Source: Flavobacteriales bacterium (GTDB lineage: Bacteria > Bacteroidota > Bacteroidia > Flavobacteriales_G > Salibacteraceae). From it: a stretch of 37,150 nt of DNA. The stretch is from positions 66,105 to 103,254 of the forward strand of contig JAGQYO010000006.1 in NCBI GenBank assembly GCA_020435995.1, in the 5' to 3' direction. The notes beneath the pieces were generated by a model. It made no database searches. It saw only the letters and a list, made by a program, of their open reading frames with translations, and was not told the origin of the DNA. Position 1 is the stretch's first letter. Each line of letters starts with the position of its first letter. Positions 8,415 through 15,994 of this stretch are shown in pieces. The position numbers and the translations under genes were made by a program.

Positions 8415-9167
8415 CTACCAATCTTTGTCAACTTGAATTTTTTTGACCTTCATTTTATCCTTCTTCAGCTTGTCTTGGGTATCATTTTCTTCTTCCTCAA
8501 GCATCTGCAATAACCGCTCGGCATCTTCTTTAGATATTTGAGAAGGACGCTCTTGTTGTTCATTTTCTTTTTTCTGATCGTCTTTTTTCTCATTTTCATT
8601 TTGCTGGTCTTTATTCTCATCATTGTTTTCTTGGTCTTTCTTTTCTTGATCTTCTTTGTTTTGCTGATCCTCTTGTTCTTGCTGGTCTTTGTTTTTATCT
8701 TGATTTTGATCTTGCTGTTGTTCCTGTTGTTGCTGCTCTTTTAGTAGTTTTTGTGCCACGGCAAGGTTGTAACGAGTTTCATCATCCGAAGGGTTGAGTC
8801 TAAGGGAATTCTTATATGAATCCACAGCTTCTTTCAGCTTTTTTGATTGCATTTGGCAATTGCCTAAATTGTGATAGCCTTTGGCTTTGTCTTCCTTCGA
8901 AATGGCCAAATCAATAGCTTTTTGATATTGAATAGCGGCATCTTCCGTTTTTTCTTGGCGATAAAGGGCATTTCCCAAATTGTAACCTGCGATATCGGAT
9001 TTTGGGACCTTGAGTAATGCATTTCTATAAGCTGCTTCTGCACCTACATAGTCTTTATCTGCATAAGCGCTGTTTCCTTCATTCAAATCGAATTTAAAGT
9101 TTTGAGCGCACAAATTTGAACCGACAAAAATCAGTGTAACCCATACGATATGTTTTAAAGAAAGCAT
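8415..9167 (-). CDS. batC: BatC: TPR protein with a Gln/Glu/Lys/Asp low-complexity tail
   Basis: A 250-residue exported protein: signal peptide (residues 1-21, ending GSNLCAQ), then about three TPR units (residues 25-135, e.g. GYNLGNALYRQEKTEDAAI and GYHNLGNCQMQSKKLKEAV), then an extreme low-complexity region at 143-207 made almost only of Q, E, K, D and N, and a helical end (ISKEDAERLLQMLEEEEND). This layout is typical of BatC in Bacteroidota. The TPR part presumably scaffolds protein contacts; the charged tail is expected to be disordered. It lies 2 nt after batB and 1 nt before batD. Confidence 0.9.
   Translation of the reverse strand: MLSLKHIVWVTLIFVGSNLCAQNFKFDLNEGNSAYADKDYVGAEAAYRNALLKVPKSDIAGYNLGNALYRQEKTEDAAIQYQKAIDLAISKEDKAKGYHNLGNCQMQSKKLKEAVDSYKNSLRLNPSDDETRYNLAVAQKLLKEQQQQEQQQDQNQDKNKDQQEQEDQQNKEDQEKKDQENNDENKDQQNENEKKDDQKKENEQQERPSQISKEDAERLLQMLEEEENDTQDKLKKDKMKVKKIQVDKDW
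8547..8741. repeat. Low-complexity CAA/GAA/AAA/GAC coding tract in batC
   Basis: This stretch codes for residues 143-207 of BatC and is nearly pure purine-plus-C on the coding strand, hence pyrimidine-rich (TTCTTG-, TTGCTG- and CTGGTC-type triplets) on the plus strand. It is degenerate rather than an exact tandem array. Its composition creates a long open but spurious frame of F, L, I and V residues on the plus strand. Confidence 0.75.
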
Positions 9168-9169
9168 GA

Positions 9170-10213
9170 TTAGATGTTACTTTTATTTTCAAACAACTTT
9201 AAGGCTTTCAACCATCGGTTTCGCTTTTCTGATATCAAAAATTCTAAAATCAGGAGAAAAATTCCAAACCCAACGAAGTATTGGAACCGATCTTCGTAAT
9301 CCGTAAATACTTTGCTGCCATATTCGGCAGTTTCTAAAGTCTCTAATTCATCCATGATGAGGTCCAATCCCGCATCCGAATTTGTGGCGCGCACATACAA
9401 TCCCTTGCCCGCGACCGCCAATTCTTGAAGCATTACTTCATTTAATTTGGTAACCACACTGTTGCCTTCTTTATCCTTTCTATATCCTATCCTTTGCCCA
9501 TTTCGATATATCGGTATGGGAACTCCTTGGCTCGATCCCATGCCTACTGTATGCACTGTAATTCCCTCTTCCGCGGCGTTTTCAGCGGCTTTTACTGCGT
9601 CGTCTTCATGGTTTTCGCCATCTGTAATAATCACAATGGCCTTACCAGCCTTGCTTTGTTCATCAAAACCCTTCAATGATTGCTCAATGGCAGCAGCAAT
9701 GTTGGTTCCCTGAGTGGGAATGATGTCGGTGCTAATGGTTGACAAAAAGAGTTTGGCCGCTGCATAATCTGTGGTTAGTGGAAGTTGTGTATAGGCGTCG
9801 CCACCGAAAACTACAATTCCTATTCTATCGGAATGCAATCGGTCGATGAGCTTCGAAATGGCTCTTTTTGACTTCTCTAACCTGTTGGGTGTGAGGTCTT
9901 CGGCAAGCATGCTGTTGGATAAATCTATGGCTAGCATCAAGTCAATACCTTCTCGTTTCACTTCTTCAAGTTTAGAGCCTATTTGTGGATTGGCGAGGCC
10001 TAAAATGATGAATATAAATGCAATTCCAAACAGGAAAAACTTAGCCAAGGGTTTGTGTTTTGGAAACAAGGGAATGGTGTGATCCACTAAAGAAGAATCG
10101 GCAAAGAGGTGAAGGCTCTTTTTTCGCCAGCGCATGTGGTATACATACACCAAAGCGAATATGGGTATCAGCACCAACAAGTAAAGCATATCTGGATTTT
10201 CGAGTCTATACAT
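9170..10213 (-). CDS. batB: BatB: VWA-domain membrane protein
   Basis: A 347-residue protein with two N-terminal transmembrane helices (about 8-26 and 57-74), a von Willebrand factor A domain and a C-terminal helix (about 312-328). The metal-ion-dependent adhesion site motif DxSxS is D97-L-S99-N-S101, and the later VWA aspartate lies in IITDGENHEDD. The VWA domain is predicted on the periplasmic side of the inner membrane. It is paralogous to BatA immediately upstream (both have MLAxDxSxSMLAEDxxPNRLE-like cores), and the pair probably arose by tandem duplication. Gap to batA is 1 nt and to batC 2 nt. Confidence 0.92.
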   Translation of the reverse strand: MYRLENPDMLYLLVLIPIFALVYVYHMRWRKKSLHLFADSSLVDHTIPLFPKHKPLAKFFLFGIAFIFIILGLANPQIGSKLEEVKREGIDLMLAIDLSNSMLAEDLTPNRLEKSKRAISKLIDRLHSDRIGIVVFGGDAYTQLPLTTDYAAAKLFLSTISTDIIPTQGTNIAAAIEQSLKGFDEQSKAGKAIVIITDGENHEDDAVKAAENAAEEGITVHTVGMGSSQGVPIPIYRNGQRIGYRKDKEGNSVVTKLNEVMLQELAVAGKGLYVRATNSDAGLDLIMDELETLETAEYGSKVFTDYEDRFQYFVGFGIFLLILEFLISEKRNRWLKALKLFENKSNI

Positions 10214-10214
10214 T

Positions 10215-11210
10215 TTACACCAATGATTTGAAATAAGTGTTTCTCAACATATATTCTAGCCCAAGCAAAACCAAAGCAACCAAGACCAAGGGAAAAAATT
10301 CTTCTGATTTTTTTCTAAACTCTGTTACTTCAATTTTTGACTTTTCCATTTTATCAATTTCTTGATAAATTCCTTCCAGCTTCTTCTTGTCAACCGCTCT
10401 AAAGTATTGCCCACCGGTAGCATCCGCAATTCCTTGAAGAGTTGCTTCGTCAATTTTCACTTCCATTTGTTGGTATTGAATTCCAAAAGGTGTTTGAACG
10501 GGATATGGCGCCTGGCCATTGGTTCCTACACCTATGGTGTACACCCTTACACCAAAAGATTTTGCAATTTCGGCTGCGGTAAGCGGTGGAATCGATCCCG
10601 TGGTGTTCGAACCATCAGTAAGAAGAATAATAACCTTGCTTTTTGCCTCCGAATCTTTGAGTCTATTTACTGCGGTTGCTAAACCCATTCCGATTGCAGT
10701 ACCATCTTCTATCATTCCATTTTTAATTTCTAAAAACAGGTTTTTGAGCACCGCATGGTCTGTAGTTAAGGGGCACTGGGTAAAACTTTCACCAGAATAA
10801 ACCACCAAACCTATTCGGTCATTTGGACGCTCTTCAATAAACTTAACAGCTACTTCTTTTGAAGCTTCAAGTCTATTCGGTTTAAAATCTTCGGCGAGCA
10901 TACTTCCCGAAATATCTATGGCCAATATGATATCGATTCCTTCAGTGCTTATGTCTTGCCAACTCGACGAACTCTGTGGACGTGTCATGGCCAAAATGAG
11001 CAAAGAAATGGCCACCAACCGAAGTATGAGGAGGGAGTGACGGAGTTTTTCCTTTAGGGACATACCCATTTCAGAGAATGCATCTAGTGATGGCATAGTT
11101 ACAAGCGCCCGGAAATTGAAGTACCGATAGACATACCATGCCAATAAGGCTGGAATGACCAGCAAAGCCCAGAGCCATTCTTTGTTCGCAAATTCAATTC
11201 CTTCTATCAA
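10215..11210 (-). CDS. batA: BatA: VWA-domain membrane protein
   Basis: A 331-residue inner membrane protein with N-terminal helices (about 12-30 and 58-76), a VWA domain and a C-terminal helix (about 308-325). The MIDAS motif is D99-I-S101-G-S103, with the further metal-site segments DGTAIGMGLA (169-178) and LLTDGSN (196-202). It is the first of the two Bat VWA proteins. Its start codon overlaps the stop of the upstream BatD-like gene by 4 nt. By analogy with MoxR/VWA systems the MoxR ATPase encoded upstream may remodel or activate a complex containing this protein; that is inference. Confidence 0.92.
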   Translation of the reverse strand: MIEGIEFANKEWLWALLVIPALLAWYVYRYFNFRALVTMPSLDAFSEMGMSLKEKLRHSLLILRLVAISLLILAMTRPQSSSSWQDISTEGIDIILAIDISGSMLAEDFKPNRLEASKEVAVKFIEERPNDRIGLVVYSGESFTQCPLTTDHAVLKNLFLEIKNGMIEDGTAIGMGLATAVNRLKDSEAKSKVIILLTDGSNTTGSIPPLTAAEIAKSFGVRVYTIGVGTNGQAPYPVQTPFGIQYQQMEVKIDEATLQGIADATGGQYFRAVDKKKLEGIYQEIDKMEKSKIEVTEFRKKSEEFFPLVLVALVLLGLEYMLRNTYFKSLV

Positions 11211-12166
11211 GACTGCTCAGTTTTTCGTTCAACTTGATTTGGTAGTTCTTTTGTTTTTTCAACAAATTCGAAGGCGATACGGATACTTTCCGTGTTTTCA
11301 TCAGCTAGCGGCTCTTCTTTGGCAAATTTCACCAAATCCGAAAGCATTAAAAACTTGCGTAGCGTTCCTTTTTGCTGGTCGCTTATATCGGTTAGCCTAA
11401 GGTGATGTAATATCTCCGCAGTAGTTTGTTCGAGGGCCAAAATATGGTAGCGGTTTTCGATATATTCTCGCACTATCTCCGAAAGCCGCACGTGGTATTC
11501 TTTTACTTGGCCACTTTGCCAGAGCTTGGCCGAATCGAGCTCCTTCAGTTTTTGAAGAGCGATAATATGTGCTGGGATAATTTCTTTGACAACTACCGGA
11601 GCTTCTGGAGCTTTTTTTCTTGATTTAATAAATAGGTAGATTCCCAATCCCAAAAGTATGGCTAGCAGAATTCCAATGGCATAATGCCAATAGGCTTCCA
11701 CGTAGTCCATAAAAGTTAGCGGCATTTCAATAGGGGCTTTGATATCGGTAATGCCTTGTATCGAATCAATTTGATAGGTGTAAACCGAAATTAAAAAAGG
11801 ATCGGCATATATAGTATCTCCATTAGCCAATGCTGGAATAGGAGGGATGGCATAAAACCCTGAATCAAAGGAAGTAAGAATGTACTTTTGATGTAGAATC
11901 CTTAGAGTAAGGTTGTTAGGGTCAAAACTAGTATCAATTCCACTTCTTTCTAAAATTTCAATTTTCCCAATCAAGGAATCTTGGAGGATGGGCAAGGCAA
12001 CTTCATCGGCAGAATTTGAAGTAAGCTCCAAAGTCATTTCTATTTGTTGACCGATGAGTATTTGAGCCGTATCGGTATACACATTCAGCTTGGCACTTTG
12101 CTGGGCATAAGTGCCAATTGAAAATAATGTAGAAAACAAGACGGATAGAACATGTGCAATTCTCAT
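11207..12166 (-). CDS. BatD-like membrane protein of the moxR-bat operon
   Basis: A 319-residue protein with a signal peptide (residues 1-22, ending GTYAQQ), an exported beta-rich domain starting KLNVYTDTAQILIGQQIEMTLEL that resembles the first BatD repeat, one transmembrane helix at about 160-180 (YAIGILLAILLGLGIYLFI), and a helical cytoplasmic tail with EYHVRLSEIVREYIENRYH. Proteins of this type sit between the DUF58 gene and batA in many Bacteroidota operons without an agreed name. It overlaps DUF58 and batA by 4 nt on each side, so it is translationally coupled to both. No catalytic residues are evident; a structural role in the Bat complex is likely. Confidence 0.8.
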   Translation of the reverse strand: MRIAHVLSVLFSTLFSIGTYAQQSAKLNVYTDTAQILIGQQIEMTLELTSNSADEVALPILQDSLIGKIEILERSGIDTSFDPNNLTLRILHQKYILTSFDSGFYAIPPIPALANGDTIYADPFLISVYTYQIDSIQGITDIKAPIEMPLTFMDYVEAYWHYAIGILLAILLGLGIYLFIKSRKKAPEAPVVVKEIIPAHIIALQKLKELDSAKLWQSGQVKEYHVRLSEIVREYIENRYHILALEQTTAEILHHLRLTDISDQQKGTLRKFLMLSDLVKFAKEEPLADENTESIRIAFEFVEKTKELPNQVERKTEQS

Positions 12167-13041
12167 CTTCGGCTTCCTCTTTGTTTAAACAAGGTGTGTA
12201 AAGCTTTTACATAAGAACCATCGGTAGCCACACTTGTGTAATCTACCCCTGCGCGCTTCATTTGATCCTGAATTTCTTCATTTCGCTTCTTTGCCGTAGC
12301 TTCATAGTGGGTTCTTACTTTTTTACTTGAAGTATCAATAAATCGAATTTTACCCGATTCGTTGTCAAGCATGGGTACAAGGCCAATATTGGGAAGTTTA
12401 TTTTGGCGCTCATCATAGATGTTAAGCGCTATGAGGTCATGTTTTTTATTGGCTATTTTTAAAGCAGCATTAAAATCATTTTGATCAATAAAATCCGAAA
12501 TAAGAAAGGCTGTGCTCTTCTTTTTAATGGCATTGGTTATAAATTTTAAGGCTTCTCCTAAATTGGTTCCCTTGCTTTCAGGTTCAAACGAAAGCAATTC
12601 TCTAATAATTCTGAGTCCATGACTCTTACCTTTTTTTGGTGGAATAAACTTTTCGATTTTATCGCTGAAGAAAATCAAACCAATTTTGTCATTGTTTTGA
12701 ATTGCCGAAAAGGAAAGCACCGCGCATATTTCGGTAATGAGCTCTCTTTTTAATTGAACTTGTGTTCCGAAATTTCCTGATTCACTCACATCCACGAGGA
12801 GCATCACTGTAAGCTCCCGCTCTTCTTCAAATACTTTAATAAAAGGATGATTAAAACGCGCCGTAACATTCCAATCGATTTTCCGAATATCATCGCCCAA
12901 GGTGTAATTCCTTACTTCACTAAAAGCCATACCGCTGCCCTTAAATGCCGAATGGTATTCACCAGCAAATAATTGATTGGTCAAGCCCTTCGACTTGATT
13001 TCAATCTTTCGTACTTTTTTTAAGAGTTCAGCCGCGTCCAC
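12163..13041 (-). CDS. DUF58 protein with VWA-like fold (GTG start)
   Basis: A 292-residue DUF58 protein. The frame is open further upstream into moxR, but a GTG at 13041 follows a good GAGGAG ribosome binding site and gives MDAAELLKKVRKIEIKSKGL, the usual N terminus of this family, so I choose it. The hallmark YTLGDDIRKIDWNVTAR lies at residues 46-62 and a MIDAS-like DxSxS at D84-V-S86-E-S88. It has no signal peptide or membrane helix, so it is cytoplasmic. DUF58 proteins consistently accompany MoxR ATPases; a role as adaptor between MoxR and membrane VWA proteins is inferred. The stop overlaps the next gene by 4 nt. Confidence 0.92.
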   Translation of the reverse strand: MDAAELLKKVRKIEIKSKGLTNQLFAGEYHSAFKGSGMAFSEVRNYTLGDDIRKIDWNVTARFNHPFIKVFEEERELTVMLLVDVSESGNFGTQVQLKRELITEICAVLSFSAIQNNDKIGLIFFSDKIEKFIPPKKGKSHGLRIIRELLSFEPESKGTNLGEALKFITNAIKKKSTAFLISDFIDQNDFNAALKIANKKHDLIALNIYDERQNKLPNIGLVPMLDNESGKIRFIDTSSKKVRTHYEATAKKRNEEIQDQMKRAGVDYTSVATDGSYVKALHTLFKQRGSRR

Positions 13042-13048
13042 GTTAATT

Positions 13049-13054
13049 CTCCTC
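13049..13054 (-). promoter_or_regulatory. Shine-Dalgarno site GAGGAG deciding the DUF58 start
   Basis: On the minus strand GAGGAG lies 7 nt before the GTG at 13041, within the 17-nt gap after the moxR stop codon. Strong Shine-Dalgarno matches are rare in this window, so the site is a good argument for the GTG start and for translation independent of moxR. Confidence 0.7.
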
Positions 13055-13058
13055 GAGA

Positions 13059-14084
13059 TTATGGTATTTCGACTTTGTTTAAAATATCGGTAATGATATC
13101 TTCTGACGTTACATTTTCGGCTTCGGCTTCGTAAGATAACCCAATTCTGTGGCGAAGCACATCCTTGCAAACAGCTCGTATATCTTCTGGAATAACATAG
13201 CCTCGACGCTTAATAAAAGCATACGCTTTGGCCGCTTTGGCAAGATTAATACTCGCACGGGGCGAACCTCCAAACGAAATCATGTTTTCGTATCGATCAA
13301 GACCGTATTGAGATGGAAAGCGCGTGGCAAAAACAATATCTACTATGTATTGTTCAATTTTTTCATCCATGTAAACTTCCTTCACAATATCCTTCGCTCG
13401 GATAATGTCTTCAGTTCTCACTACGGCATTAACTTTAGGAAATCCAGCTTTCGAAATGTTGCTCCTGATAATTAATTTTTCTTCTTCTTTTTTAGGGTAA
13501 TCCAAAACTACCTTCAGCATAAATCGGTCTACCTGGGCTTCGGGAAGCGGATAGGTACCTTCTTGTTCCACAGGGTTTTGTGTGGCCATAACTAGAAATG
13601 GTTTTGGTAAGTCATAAGTTGTTTCTCCGATGGTTACTTGGCGTTCTTGCATGGCTTCTAATAGTGCCGACTGAACTTTTGCGGGCGCTCGGTTAATTTC
13701 ATCAGCCAGTACGAAATTTGAGAAGATGGGCCCTTTATTTACCGAGAACTCTTCTTTTTTCTGTGAGTATATCATTGTTCCGATCACGTCGGCGGGTAGT
13801 AGATCAGGAGTAAACTGAATTCTACTAAATTGCGCTTCAACGGCATGTGAAAGTGTATTGATAGCCAAAGTTTTGGCTAAACCAGGAACTCCTTCTAATA
13901 AAATATGTCCATCTGAAAGGAGACCAATCAACAGACTTTCTACCATGTGTTTTTGCCCTACAATCACCTTATCCATTTCCATAGAAATGAGGTCAACGAA
14001 GGAGCTTTCTTTTTGTATTTTTTCGTTTAAAGCGCGTATATCTGCCGAACCAGATGTTGAATTTGAAATGATGGTGTCACTCAT
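13059..14084 (-). CDS. moxR: MoxR-family AAA+ ATPase
   Basis: The first gene of the bat operon, encoding a 341-residue AAA+ ATPase of the MoxR family, thought to act as a chaperone or activator for VWA-domain partners. Seen: Walker A GVPGLAKT (65-72), Walker B VLADEINR (125-132) followed by APAKVQSALLEAMQERQV, sensor 1 MATQNP (166-171) and the arginine-containing LPEAQVDRF (180-188). A helical C-terminal lid follows. It is cytoplasmic. The ATG at 14084 is preceded by a 160-nt gap shared with the divergent pyrophosphohydrolase gene, where the operon promoter should lie, although no exact TANNTTTG box was found there. Confidence 0.94.
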   Translation of the reverse strand: MSDTIISNSTSGSADIRALNEKIQKESSFVDLISMEMDKVIVGQKHMVESLLIGLLSDGHILLEGVPGLAKTLAINTLSHAVEAQFSRIQFTPDLLPADVIGTMIYSQKKEEFSVNKGPIFSNFVLADEINRAPAKVQSALLEAMQERQVTIGETTYDLPKPFLVMATQNPVEQEGTYPLPEAQVDRFMLKVVLDYPKKEEEKLIIRSNISKAGFPKVNAVVRTEDIIRAKDIVKEVYMDEKIEQYIVDIVFATRFPSQYGLDRYENMISFGGSPRASINLAKAAKAYAFIKRRGYVIPEDIRAVCKDVLRHRIGLSYEAEAENVTSEDIITDILNKVEIP

Positions 14085-14244
14085 AGTAAATAGTTTTCAA
14101 AAAATGATTTTCAGTGCCCACAAAAGTTCAATGAAATCAGGGGTTTCAGAGGTTTTTCGATGTTAATTAAAGTTAACCGCAACTGCCTCTAAATTGCTTT
14201 AAAAGCGCGTACTTTTAGCGCTTCTGGTGTTAAAAAAAAACAAA

Positions 14245-14652
14245 ATGAATAATTCGAAAATGACGGTTGAAAAAGCGATTGATTATGTGAAAAAGTTTCA
14301 TGTAGCTTTTGGGGTTCCGGTTAATGATGAACCAACTGTTGAGGTTGATGAAAAATTGATTGAATTGCGTTACAATTTGATGAGTGAAGAAAATGCAGAA
14401 TACCTACATGCTGCAAAAAATGGAGACTTAATTGAAGTGGCCGATGCACTTGGAGATATGCTTTATATACTTTGTGGAACCATTATTACCCACGGCATGC
14501 AACATAAAATTGTAGAAGTATATTCTGAAATACAAAGGAGCAACATGTCGAAATTGGATAAGGATGGCAATCCGATATACCGAGAGGATGGAAAAGTGAT
14601 GAAAAGCGAACTATACTTTAAGCCTAAAATAGCGGAGATACTGAATAACTAA
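14245..14652 (+). CDS. MazG-like nucleoside triphosphate pyrophosphohydrolase
   Basis: A 135-residue protein of the all-alpha NTP pyrophosphatase (MazG/HisE-like) superfamily, which hydrolyses nucleotide triphosphates to monophosphates, often to clear damaged or unwanted dNTPs. The metal-binding motif is visible as E48-E49-xx-E52 followed by E64-VA-D67 in LMSEENAEYL and IEVADALGDML. The end SNMSKLDKDGNPIYREDG is typical of a stand-alone single-domain subgroup. I choose the ATG at 14245 over an upstream GTG at 14227. The exact substrate cannot be deduced. It converges on ribH with 1 nt between the stop codons. Confidence 0.88.
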   Translation: MNNSKMTVEKAIDYVKKFHVAFGVPVNDEPTVEVDEKLIELRYNLMSEENAEYLHAAKNGDLIEVADALGDMLYILCGTIITHGMQHKIVEVYSEIQRSNMSKLDKDGNPIYREDGKVMKSELYFKPKIAEILNN

Positions 14653-14653
14653 G

Positions 14654-15154
14654 CTACTTGGCCATCAGAATTCGGTCCTTAAGTCCGAGCATTTTGATGG
14701 CCGCAACCGCCGCTTCAACGCCTTTGTTGCCATGTTTTCCACCAGATCGATCGATAGATTGCTGCAAATGATCGTCGGTTAGTACACAAAAAATTACGGG
14801 CGAGTTAAACTTAACAGACACATCCTTAATTCCTTGCGCTGCGGCTTCACATACAAATGTAAAGTGTTCAGTTTCACCTCTTATTACACTACCGATGCAA
14901 ATCACCGCGTCAACTAAGTTGGAGGCTAACATCATATTCGCTGCCGAAGGGAGTTCGAACGCCCCTGGCACATGTTCGATTGCTATATGGGATGCCGGAA
15001 TATTGTTTTGAAGTAAGGTATCAATAGCACCCTTCGCAAGCGCATTGGTAATTTCTGGATTCCATTCGGAAACCAAAACACCAATTTTTTTAGAAATAAC
15101 ATTGGGCAACTTAGAAGCGTCGTAATCTGATAGATTGATTCCTGCTGTTGCCAT
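14654..15154 (-). CDS. ribH: 6,7-dimethyl-8-ribityllumazine synthase
   Basis: The penultimate enzyme of riboflavin synthesis, condensing 5-amino-6-ribitylaminouracil with 3,4-dihydroxy-2-butanone 4-phosphate. The 166-residue protein has the expected motifs: W31 in SEWNPEIT, HVPGAFELP (61-69), GSVIRGETEHF with catalytic H97, and LTDDHLQQSIDRSGGKHGNKG with R136. Length is close to the usual 155-170. It assembles as an icosahedral or pentameric cytoplasmic particle in known cases. It follows the TPR gene after 10 nt and is probably co-transcribed from the promoter upstream of that gene. No other riboflavin genes are in the window. Confidence 0.96.
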   Translation of the reverse strand: MATAGINLSDYDASKLPNVISKKIGVLVSEWNPEITNALAKGAIDTLLQNNIPASHIAIEHVPGAFELPSAANMMLASNLVDAVICIGSVIRGETEHFTFVCEAAAQGIKDVSVKFNSPVIFCVLTDDHLQQSIDRSGGKHGNKGVEAAVAAIKMLGLKDRILMAK

Positions 15155-15164
15155 TTTGAAAAGC

Positions 15165-15860
15165 TTATTTTGCCTCTGCCAAGGTTTTGGCTCGGAACAA
15201 ATATTTCTCTACTTCTCTACCTTCTTGAGAATTGCCGTAATCATTCGACAACTCTTCATAAAGGCTAACAGCTTTTTTATAGTCGCCAATTCTTTCAGCT
15301 GCCTTTCCAGCTTTCATTAAGAAAATAGGTGTTGAAAATTCGTTTGCGTTTTTGCGGGCAGCTTTTATGTAGTGATTCATTGCTTCTTCATCATCACCCA
15401 ATTCTGAATAACAGTCACCCGTAACACCTATTGCCGCAGCACTCACCAAAACATCACTTGAGTTGAAGTCCGATAGGTAATCAATTGCAGCATCGTATTC
15501 GCCTTTCTTTTTATAAATAAGTCCGATGTAGAAGTTGGCTAATTTACCTGCCTTGGTAGCGCCGTATTGATCAGCGATATCTTCAAACCCAAGGTAGTTG
15601 CCATCTCCAGCCAAAGCCTTGTCTAATGAATCAACTACAAAATATTGTTGAGCCTTCCACATTTCATTAGATGCTTCTTCCTCAAGTGGCTTTAAATAAA
15701 GATTGGTGTAAGCAAAGTAACCTCCAATTACGATAGCCAATCCACCTATTATATAAGTAATTGTGTTTTTGTTGTGCTCGATAAATTGCTCAATCTTGTT
15801 GTAGTTTCCAACAACATCAACAATAACCTCTTCCTCCTCACTATGCTTTTTTGCAGCCAT
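15165..15860 (-). CDS. Membrane-anchored TPR protein (YfgM-like)
   Basis: A 231-residue protein starting MAAKKHSEEEEVIVDVV at the ATG at 15860; an upstream ATG at 15902 is disfavoured because an exact -7 box lies between the two. A single transmembrane helix near residues 32-52 (YIIGGLAIVIGGYFAYTNLY) is followed by TPR repeats, e.g. NFYIGLIYKKKGEYDAAIDYL and TGDCYSELGDDEEAMNHYI. This is the layout of YfgM-like ancillary proteins, which in E. coli associate with the Sec translocon and periplasmic chaperones; the role here is inferred. It is encoded directly upstream of ribH and divergent from recF, an arrangement I recall from other Flavobacteriales. Confidence 0.88.
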   Translation of the reverse strand: MAAKKHSEEEEVIVDVVGNYNKIEQFIEHNKNTITYIIGGLAIVIGGYFAYTNLYLKPLEEEASNEMWKAQQYFVVDSLDKALAGDGNYLGFEDIADQYGATKAGKLANFYIGLIYKKKGEYDAAIDYLSDFNSSDVLVSAAAIGVTGDCYSELGDDEEAMNHYIKAARKNANEFSTPIFLMKAGKAAERIGDYKKAVSLYEELSNDYGNSQEGREVEKYLFRAKTLAEAK

Positions 15861-15881
15861 TACCTCAAAAATTTGAAGCGG

Positions 15882-15889
15882 CAAATATA
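15882..15889 (-). promoter_or_regulatory. Candidate -7 box TATATTTG for the TPR gene and ribH
   Basis: Exact match to TANNTTTG on the minus strand, ending 21 nt before the TPR start codon and followed by CCGCTT. No clear -33 element was seen. Confidence 0.55.
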
Positions 15890-15978
15890 CTTTTTTTCGC
15901 ATTGCACATATCGGTCATTTCGTTGATAAAACATGTAGTAATTTGGGTATCCGAAGTAAATTCATTCTTGATGCCAAT

Positions 15979-15986
15979 TACTTTTG
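15979..15986 (+). promoter_or_regulatory. Candidate -7 box TACTTTTG for recF
   Basis: Exact match to TANNTTTG ending only 8 nt before the recF ATG at 15995. If used, the transcript would be leaderless or nearly so. It lies within the open frame upstream of that ATG, so it also argues against the longer open frame being translated. It could equally be a chance match. Confidence 0.35.
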
Positions 15987-15994
15987 TCTGGCTC

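Noticed and set aside
8538-8744. Plus-strand open frame rich in F, L, I and V that looks like a membrane protein
   Set aside because: It is the exact antisense of the BatC Q/E/K/D/N tract; the hydrophobic composition follows from the complement of those codons.
13042-13170. N-terminal extension of the DUF58 frame into moxR
   Set aside because: The extra residues do not resemble DUF58 and overlap the conserved moxR C terminus; the GTG with a Shine-Dalgarno site explains the start better.
14203-14223. Inverted repeat AAGCGC/GCGCTT with TACTTTTA in the loop, upstream of the NTP pyrophosphohydrolase
   Set aside because: The stem is only 6 bp with a 9-nt loop and the promoter match is imperfect; it could be an operator but is not distinguishable from chance.
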